From Spartobacteria bacterium (GTDB lineage Bacteria; Verrucomicrobiota; Verrucomicrobiia; Chthoniobacterales; Chthoniobacteraceae), in NCBI GenBank assembly GCA_025355595.1, contig JANXZI010000339.1, positions 1-9,707 on the forward strand: DNA of 9,707 nucleotides. Direction: 5' to 3'. Positions 5,731-9,707 of the stretch are shown here, in pieces (within the stretch, counting starts at the first letter, position 1; every line of letters begins with the position of its first letter). The translations under genes were made by a program, and so were the position numbers. The notes beneath the pieces were generated by a model, which saw nothing but the letters and a program-made list of their open reading frames with translations, was not told the origin of the DNA and searched no databases.

Positions 5731-7137
5731 ATGCCGACGCGATTTTTCAACACGTACAGCCGCCAGCTCGAAGAGTTCCGCCCGATCGATCCGGCGGGGA
5801 AACGCGTGAAGCTCTACACGTGCGGGCCGACGGTCTATAATTTCGCGCACATCGGAAATTTCCGTGCGTACGTCTTCGAGGATCTGCTCCAGCGGCACCT
5901 GGAGGCGCGCGGCTTCGAGGTCGAGCGCGTGATGAATCTCACGGATGTGGACGACAAGACGATCCGCGGCTGCCGACAGCTCGGCGTGCGGCTCGCGGAC
6001 TTCACGCAGAAATTCAAGGATGCGTTCTTCGAAGACCTCGGCACGCTGCGCGTGAAGCGCGCGCAGCATTTCCCCGCCGCGACGGACTACGTCGCGCAGA
6101 TGATCGAGATGATCCGCGTGCTGGTGGAAAAGGACATCGCGTATCAGGCCGAGGACAAGTCGCTCTATTTTCGCCTCAGCAAATTTCCCGAATACGGAAA
6201 GCTCGCGCACCTGAATCTCGACGAACTGCGCCCGAGCGGGCGCATCACGAGTGACGAATACGAGAAGGAAAACGTGGGCGACTTTGCGCTGTGGAAGGCG
6301 TGGGATGAAGACGACGGCGACGTGAAGTGGGATTCGCCGTGGGGCCCGGGCCGCCCCGGCTGGCACATCGAATGCAGCGCGATGGCGACCGCGCTGCTCG
6401 GCCCGGAAATCGACATCCATTGCGGCGGGGTGGACAACATTTTCCCGCACCACGAAGCGGAGATCGCGCAGAGCGAAAGTGTGACCGGGAAGAAGTTCGT
6501 GAACTGCTGGCTGCACTGCGCGCACCTCATGGTCGAGGGACAGAAGATGTCGAAGAGCGCGGGGAATTTCTACACGTTGCGCGACTTGCTGGAGAAGGGC
6601 TGGACGGGACGCGAAATCCGCTACGCGCTCATCACGGTGAACTACCGGCTGCCGCTGAACTTCACGTTCGACGGACTCGCAGCCGCACGCAGCGCGCTTG
6701 GGCGGATTGATGAATGGGTCGCGCGGGTAGCAGACCGCGCAGGAAGCGCGATCCTGCCGGATGACATGCCCACGGATTTCGCAACGGGCATCGAGGCATT
6801 CTTCACCGACCTCGACGAAGACCTGAACATCAGCGGCGCGATGGGCCGCCTGTTTGATCTCATCCGCGACACAAACCGCGCGCTCGATTCAGGCGAGATC
6901 AACGCAGGCATCGCCGCGGCGATTCTCGAAGGCTGGAAGCGCATCAATTCCGTGCTCGCGCTCGAACGCGAGGCGCACACGCCGTCGCCCGAAGTGCTCG
7001 CGCACACCGAGCAGCGGCAGGTCGCACGCGCCAACAAACTGTGGGCCGAAAGCGACCGCCTCCGCGACGCCATCGCCGCGCACGGTTGGATCGTGAAGGA
7101 CACGAAGGAAGGCCCGAAGCTCACGCCGAAACAGTAG
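5731..7137 (+). CDS. cysS: Cysteinyl-tRNA synthetase
   Basis: Class I synthetase that charges tRNA-Cys in the cytoplasm, 468 residues (E. coli 461). The HIGH signature is HIGN (40-43) and KMSKS is at 272-276. The zinc that selects cysteine is held by Cys31 (TCGPTVYN), Cys215 (HIECSAM), His240 and Glu244 (FPHHEAE); spacing from the second to fourth ligand equals that of E. coli. TDVDDKTIRG (71-80) and WHIECSAMA are further family landmarks. A helical tRNA-binding C-terminal region starts near residue 310. ATG 5731 is chosen because MPTRFFNTYSR begins the conserved N-terminus; an in-frame GTG at 5689 would add 14 residues read from the leader hairpin. There is no Shine-Dalgarno. The stop codon lies 2 bp from the tpiA stop on the other strand. 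Confidence 0.97.
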   Translation: MPTRFFNTYSRQLEEFRPIDPAGKRVKLYTCGPTVYNFAHIGNFRAYVFEDLLQRHLEARGFEVERVMNLTDVDDKTIRGCRQLGVRLADFTQKFKDAFFEDLGTLRVKRAQHFPAATDYVAQMIEMIRVLVEKDIAYQAEDKSLYFRLSKFPEYGKLAHLNLDELRPSGRITSDEYEKENVGDFALWKAWDEDDGDVKWDSPWGPGRPGWHIECSAMATALLGPEIDIHCGGVDNIFPHHEAEIAQSESVTGKKFVNCWLHCAHLMVEGQKMSKSAGNFYTLRDLLEKGWTGREIRYALITVNYRLPLNFTFDGLAAARSALGRIDEWVARVADRAGSAILPDDMPTDFATGIEAFFTDLDEDLNISGAMGRLFDLIRDTNRALDSGEINAGIAAAILEGWKRINSVLALEREAHTPSPEVLAHTEQRQVARANKLWAESDRLRDAIAAHGWIVKDTKEGPKLTPKQ

Positions 7138-7139
7138 CT

Positions 7140-7910
7140 TCAGCGCGCGAGCTTCACCGTCGCCAACACGATCTCAGCGAAGCCGCGCGGGTCGAGGCTC
7201 GCCCCGCCGACGAGTGCGCCATCAATGTCCGGCTGCGACATGAGTTCCGCGGTGTTCGCGGGCTTCACGCTGCCGCCGTATTGGATTCGCACCTTGTCCG
7301 CAGTCGCGGCGTCCCAGAGTTCCGTGAGCGTCGTGCGGATGAACGCGTGCGCGTCCTGCGCCTGCTGCGGTGTCGCGGTGCGGCCCGTGCCGATGGCCCA
7401 CACAGGTTCGTAGGCGATCACCGTCTCCGTGAGCTGCTCGGCGCTGAGTCCGGCGAGGCTGCCGCGGAGTTGTCTGTCGAGCACCACCTCGACTTGGTTC
7501 CCATCCCGCTCAGCGAGGGTCTCGCCCACGCATACGATCGGGCGCAGCGTCGCGGCGTGCGCGGCGTGCGTCTTTTTGTTCACCATCTCATCCGTCTCGC
7601 CGAAAATGGTGCGGCGCTCACTGTGTCCGAGTACGACGTAGCGCACGAAAAGCTCGCGCAACATCGCCGCGCTGATCTCGCCGGTGAATGCGCCCGATTT
7701 CTCCGCGTGCATGTTCTGCGCGCCGAGCTTCACGTTTTGCACATTGCGCAAAATCTCACCCGCCTTCGCGAGCGCGGTGAAGGGCGGGACGATCACGACA
7801 TCCGCCCACTTTTCGTCCCCGATTTCGAGGAGGAACGTTTTGAAGAACCCCTCGGTCTCGCCGAGGGGCATGTTCATCTTCCAGTTGGCTGCGATGATTT
7901 TTTTGCGCAT
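7140..7910 (-). CDS. tpiA: Triosephosphate isomerase
   Basis: Interconverts dihydroxyacetone phosphate and glyceraldehyde 3-phosphate in glycolysis and gluconeogenesis. The 256 residues form one TIM barrel with all catalytic residues: Asn9 and Lys11 (AANWKMN), electrophile His96 (VLGHSERR), base Glu168 (AYEPVWAIGTG, which also starts the flexible lid), and phosphate-binding YGGSVKPAN (211-219) and ALVGGASL (232-239). Length is normal and nothing is missing. It is the second gene of a pgk-tpiA operon, 22 bp after the pgk stop, and so probably depends on the pgk promoter. No Shine-Dalgarno is visible before ATG 7910; the bases before the start are AATCCC. The 3' end converges on cysS with only 2 bp between stop codons. 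Confidence 0.98.
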   Translation of the reverse strand: MRKKIIAANWKMNMPLGETEGFFKTFLLEIGDEKWADVVIVPPFTALAKAGEILRNVQNVKLGAQNMHAEKSGAFTGEISAAMLRELFVRYVVLGHSERRTIFGETDEMVNKKTHAAHAATLRPIVCVGETLAERDGNQVEVVLDRQLRGSLAGLSAEQLTETVIAYEPVWAIGTGRTATPQQAQDAHAFIRTTLTELWDAATADKVRIQYGGSVKPANTAELMSQPDIDGALVGGASLDPRGFAEIVLATVKLAR

Positions 7911-7932
7911 GGGATTCTGAGAAGTTGGCTGC

Positions 7933-9147
7933 CTATTTGTCGTTGATCGCGGCCACGCCGGGGAGCGTTTTTCCTTCGAGGAGTTCGAGCGATGCTCCGC
8001 CGCCGGTGCTGATGAAAGTCACCTTGTCCGCAACGCCGGCGTTCTTCACGGCCTTCACGCTGTCGCCGCCGCCGATGATCGTCTTCGCGCCCCGGTTCGC
8101 CGCGATCTCCTCGGCGATGGCAAACGTGCCCTTCGAGGCTTCCGGAATTTCAAAGACGCCCATCGGCCCATTCCAGATCACCGTCTTTGCCTTCGCGATT
8201 TCTGCGGCGAAAAGCTTCACGCTCTCGGGGCCGATGTCCACGCCTTCCCAGCCGTCCGGAATGCTCTCGGTCACCGCGGTGAATTTCGTCGCGCCGATTT
8301 TCTTCGCGTCAAAGTCGAAGGCATCCGTGATCATCGCGTCCACCGGGATGAGCAGCTTCACGCCGCGCGCCTTCGCCTTGTCGAGGGCCGCCTGAGCGAT
8401 TGGTTCCCACTCGGGCTTGTAGAGGCTTTTGCCGAGCGTGATGCCCTGGACGAGCTTGCGGAAAGTGTAGGCCATCCCGCCGCCGATGATGATCGTGTCG
8501 GCCTTGTCGAGCAGGCGGTTGATGACCGCGATCTTGTCGTTCACTTTCGCGCCGCCGAGGATCACGACGAAGGGCCGCTCGGGATTTTCGAGTTCGTCGT
8601 GCAAATACGTGATCTCCTTTTCCATCAGCAGCCCGCTCACCGCAGGCAGGAATGCCGCGATGCCCGCCGTCGAGCTGTGCGCGCGGTGCGCCGAGCCAAA
8701 CGCGTCGTTCACATAAATTTCCGCGAGGCCGGCGAGTGCCTTCGAGAGTGTCTCGTCGTTCTTCTCCTCGCCAGCTTCAAAGCGCACATTTTCCAGCAGA
8801 GCCACCTCGCCATTCTTCATGTGCGCGATGATCTGAGCCGGCACTGCACCGATGGTGTCGTGACTGAATGCCACGGAGTGCCCGATGAGCGTATGCAGGT
8901 GATCGGCCACCGGACGCAGCGATTCCTTTTCACTGCGCTGGCCCTTCGGGCGACCGAGGTGCGAGCAGAGGATCACCTTCGCGCCATGCTCGATCAGATA
9001 CTTGATCGTCGGCAGCGTCTCCCTGATGCGCGTGTCGTCGGTGATCACCATGCGCCCGTCCTTCTCGTCGAGCGGCACGTTGAAATCCACGCGCACGAGG
9101 CAGCGCTTCCCGGTTACTTCGATGTCACGAATGCTTTTCTTGGCCAT
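7933..9147 (-). CDS. pgk: Phosphoglycerate kinase
   Basis: Transfers phosphate between 1,3-bisphosphoglycerate and ADP in the cytoplasm, the first ATP-yielding step of glycolysis, reversible in gluconeogenesis. The 404 residues show the N-terminal 3-phosphoglycerate site: RVDFNVP (19-25), Arg40 (TDDTRI), SHLGRPKG (62-69) and GSAHRAHSS (151-159). The C-terminal nucleotide domain shows GGAKV (198-202), NGPMGVFE (326-333), GGGDS (359-363) and STGGGA (380-385). Length is typical. ATG 9147 gives the conserved start MAKKSIRDIEVTGKR; the open frame continues 86 codons upstream, but only through intergenic repeat sequence. No Shine-Dalgarno is seen (the start is preceded by CCAATTTT). It leads the operon with tpiA, and its promoter should lie in 9148-9290, where no clear hexamers were found. 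Confidence 0.98.
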   Translation of the reverse strand: MAKKSIRDIEVTGKRCLVRVDFNVPLDEKDGRMVITDDTRIRETLPTIKYLIEHGAKVILCSHLGRPKGQRSEKESLRPVADHLHTLIGHSVAFSHDTIGAVPAQIIAHMKNGEVALLENVRFEAGEEKNDETLSKALAGLAEIYVNDAFGSAHRAHSSTAGIAAFLPAVSGLLMEKEITYLHDELENPERPFVVILGGAKVNDKIAVINRLLDKADTIIIGGGMAYTFRKLVQGITLGKSLYKPEWEPIAQAALDKAKARGVKLLIPVDAMITDAFDFDAKKIGATKFTAVTESIPDGWEGVDIGPESVKLFAAEIAKAKTVIWNGPMGVFEIPEASKGTFAIAEEIAANRGAKTIIGGGDSVKAVKNAGVADKVTFISTGGGASLELLEGKTLPGVAAINDK

Positions 9148-9231
9148 AAAATTGGACGGTGATGAACCGCCAGCAGTGGGGAAAAGACAAGCTCTTTGCG
9201 GGGAAATTGCCAGGCAATGCGTGAAGATGAA

Positions 9232-9248
9232 ACGCAGAGGCGCAGAGG
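9232..9248. repeat. ACGCAGAGG-CGCAGAGG short tandem repeat
   Basis: Two adjacent near-identical units (CGCAGAGG twice, 8-9 bp). From memory, strings of this type recur as intergenic repeats in several environmental bacterial phyla; there is no second copy in this window. On the minus strand it lies in the pgk 5' region, about 85 bp before the start codon. Confidence 0.45.
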
Positions 9249-9292
9249 AGGGCATCCAATGAGGAATCACCGCGAGCACTGCGCTGGAAAAT

Positions 9293-9428
9293 GGGAGCGC
9301 ACGCTTCCAGCGTGCCGGTTCGCGCATCCTGCGCGGACCATAGGGCGCACATCGTTGCGTCGCGTGCTGTGTCCGAGACATGTGGCCGGCAAGGATGCCG
9401 GACACGGCACGCTGGAAGCGTGCGCCCT
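9293..9428. repeat. REPIN/MITE-like inverted repeat made of four hairpins
   Basis: The outer arms 9297-9317 and 9405-9425 are perfect 21-bp inverted copies, each itself a palindrome: GCACGCT-TCC-AGCGTGC (9299-9315) and GCACGCT-GGA-AGCGTGC (9407-9423). Inside each arm is a second hairpin, CGCGCA-TCC-TGCGCG (9321-9335) on the left and CCGGCA-AGGA-TGCCGG (9386-9401) on the right. Read on the same strand as the left arm, the right inner hairpin is CCGGCA-TCCT-TGCCGG: loop core conserved, stem bases changed in pairs. The 50-bp centre (9336-9385) has no symmetry I can see. The architecture resembles paired REP sequences moved by RAYT transposases; no transposase is in the window. Confidence 0.75.
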
Positions 9429-9498
9429 CGTTTGCCTCCTTGCATCCATTGTCACTCCAGACTTGGCCGCAGCACTCGCGCCCGCTTTGCTCCGCACC

Positions 9499-9707
9499 AT
9501 GCGAATCCTCGTCTCACTGCTCCTTGCCACGGTCGCCTTTTCAAATATCCGCGCCGCAGAAATCCGCACCGTCGCCGGCACCGGCGTGAAAGGCTCTGCG
9601 GGCGATGGCGGTCCGGCGACTGCCGCGCAGATCGATAATCCCTTCGGCCTCACGCGCGGGCCGGATGGTGCGCTGTGGTTTTGCGAATACGGCGGGCAGC
9701 GTGAGAG
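9499..9707 (+). CDS. Secreted NHL-repeat protein, N-terminal fragment
   Basis: Only 69 codons are in the window; the gene continues past the right edge. Residues 1-20 form a signal peptide (Arg2, hydrophobic core ILVSLLLATVAF, cleavage near IRAA). The mature part begins EIRTVAGTGVKGSAGDGGPA (21-40), then DNPFGLTRGPDGALWFCEY (46-64). This is the usual opening blade of NHL-type beta-propellers found in exported proteins of Verrucomicrobiota, Planctomycetes and relatives. Such propellers act as binding platforms or lactonase-like enzymes; no specific role can be given from one blade. ATG 9499 is chosen because the signal peptide starts there. There is no Shine-Dalgarno (CGCACC precedes it). It starts about 70 bp after the four-hairpin repeat. 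Confidence 0.8.
   Translation, partial: MRILVSLLLATVAFSNIRAAEIRTVAGTGVKGSAGDGGPATAAQIDNPFGLTRGPDGALWFCEYGGQRE

Larger units (their letters stand above)
9148..9498. other. 351-bp gene-free region between pgk and an NHL-repeat gene
   Basis: The region separates two divergent genes. From the left it holds the presumed pgk promoter (not resolvable by eye), a direct ACGCAGAGG/CGCAGAGG repeat at 9232-9248, about 45 bp with no recognised content, a four-hairpin inverted repeat at 9293-9428, and about 70 bp before the downstream start codon. Open frames crossing it on either strand have no recognisable protein motif and run through repeat sequence. Confidence 0.7.

Noticed and set aside
5677..6525. 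Minus-strand frame (282 codons) inside cysS
   Set aside because: Shadow of cysS with low-complexity charged composition and no recognisable domain.
7041..7946. Plus-strand frame (301 codons) over tpiA
   Set aside because: Antisense to tpiA, which has every catalytic residue; the translation is Arg/His/Ala-rich without motif.
9251..9405. N-terminal extension of Pgk by 86 residues
   Set aside because: The extension is translated from the hairpin repeat and other spacer sequence, and the family starts at MAKKSIRD.

Overview
This is a GC-rich window (G or C strongly favoured at third codon positions) of chromosomal bacterial DNA. It holds seven complete genes, plus two genes cut by the window edges. 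The gene set is central and storage metabolism, one aminoacyl-tRNA synthetase, a secreted protease and a sugar-acid pair. GlgC is of the plant/cyanobacterial kind, eight of nine start codons lack a visible Shine-Dalgarno sequence, and the spacers carry several short dispersed-looking repeat families. Together these suggest Verrucomicrobiota, perhaps a Chthoniobacter-like lineage. That assignment is inference from style, not from a marker gene.

Layout. 1-860 (-): a beta-hydroxyacid dehydrogenase of the 3-hydroxyisobutyrate/L-threonate dehydrogenase type, missing only its extreme C-terminus. 861-1090: divergent spacer with a 10-bp-unit repeat in inverted copies. 1091-2077 (+): a D-erythronate dehydrogenase (DenD)-like protein. 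2078-2209: convergent spacer with a small hairpin. 2210-3244 (-): an exported trypsin-like serine protease with an unassigned C-terminal region. 3245-3400: spacer with inverted TTGAGAG-type repeats, one arm abutting the protease start. 3401-4735 (-): ADP-glucose pyrophosphorylase GlgC. 4843-5484 (+): type II beta-carbonic anhydrase, divergent from glgC. 5485-5730: spacer with a candidate terminator, an extended -10 element and a strong leader hairpin. 5731-7137 (+): cysteinyl-tRNA synthetase. 7140-7910 (-) tpiA and 7933-9147 (-) pgk: a glycolytic operon, pgk first, ending 2 bp from the cysS stop. 9148-9498: a 351-bp gene-free stretch with an 'ACGCAGAGG' repeat and a four-hairpin REPIN/MITE-like inverted repeat. 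9499-9707 (+): start of a secreted NHL-repeat protein.

How they fit together. pgk and tpiA form lower glycolysis/gluconeogenesis. glgC opens glycogen synthesis, and its sequence keeps both lysines that bind the activator 3-phosphoglycerate in plant and cyanobacterial enzymes; 3-phosphoglycerate is also the product or substrate of Pgk. The divergent dehydrogenase pair at the left end fits catabolism of four-carbon sugar acids, but no kinase, aldolase or decarboxylase partner is in view. I see no defence system, phage, integrase, CRISPR array or biosynthetic cluster. The least explained material is the set of intergenic hairpin repeats and the C-terminal part of the protease.
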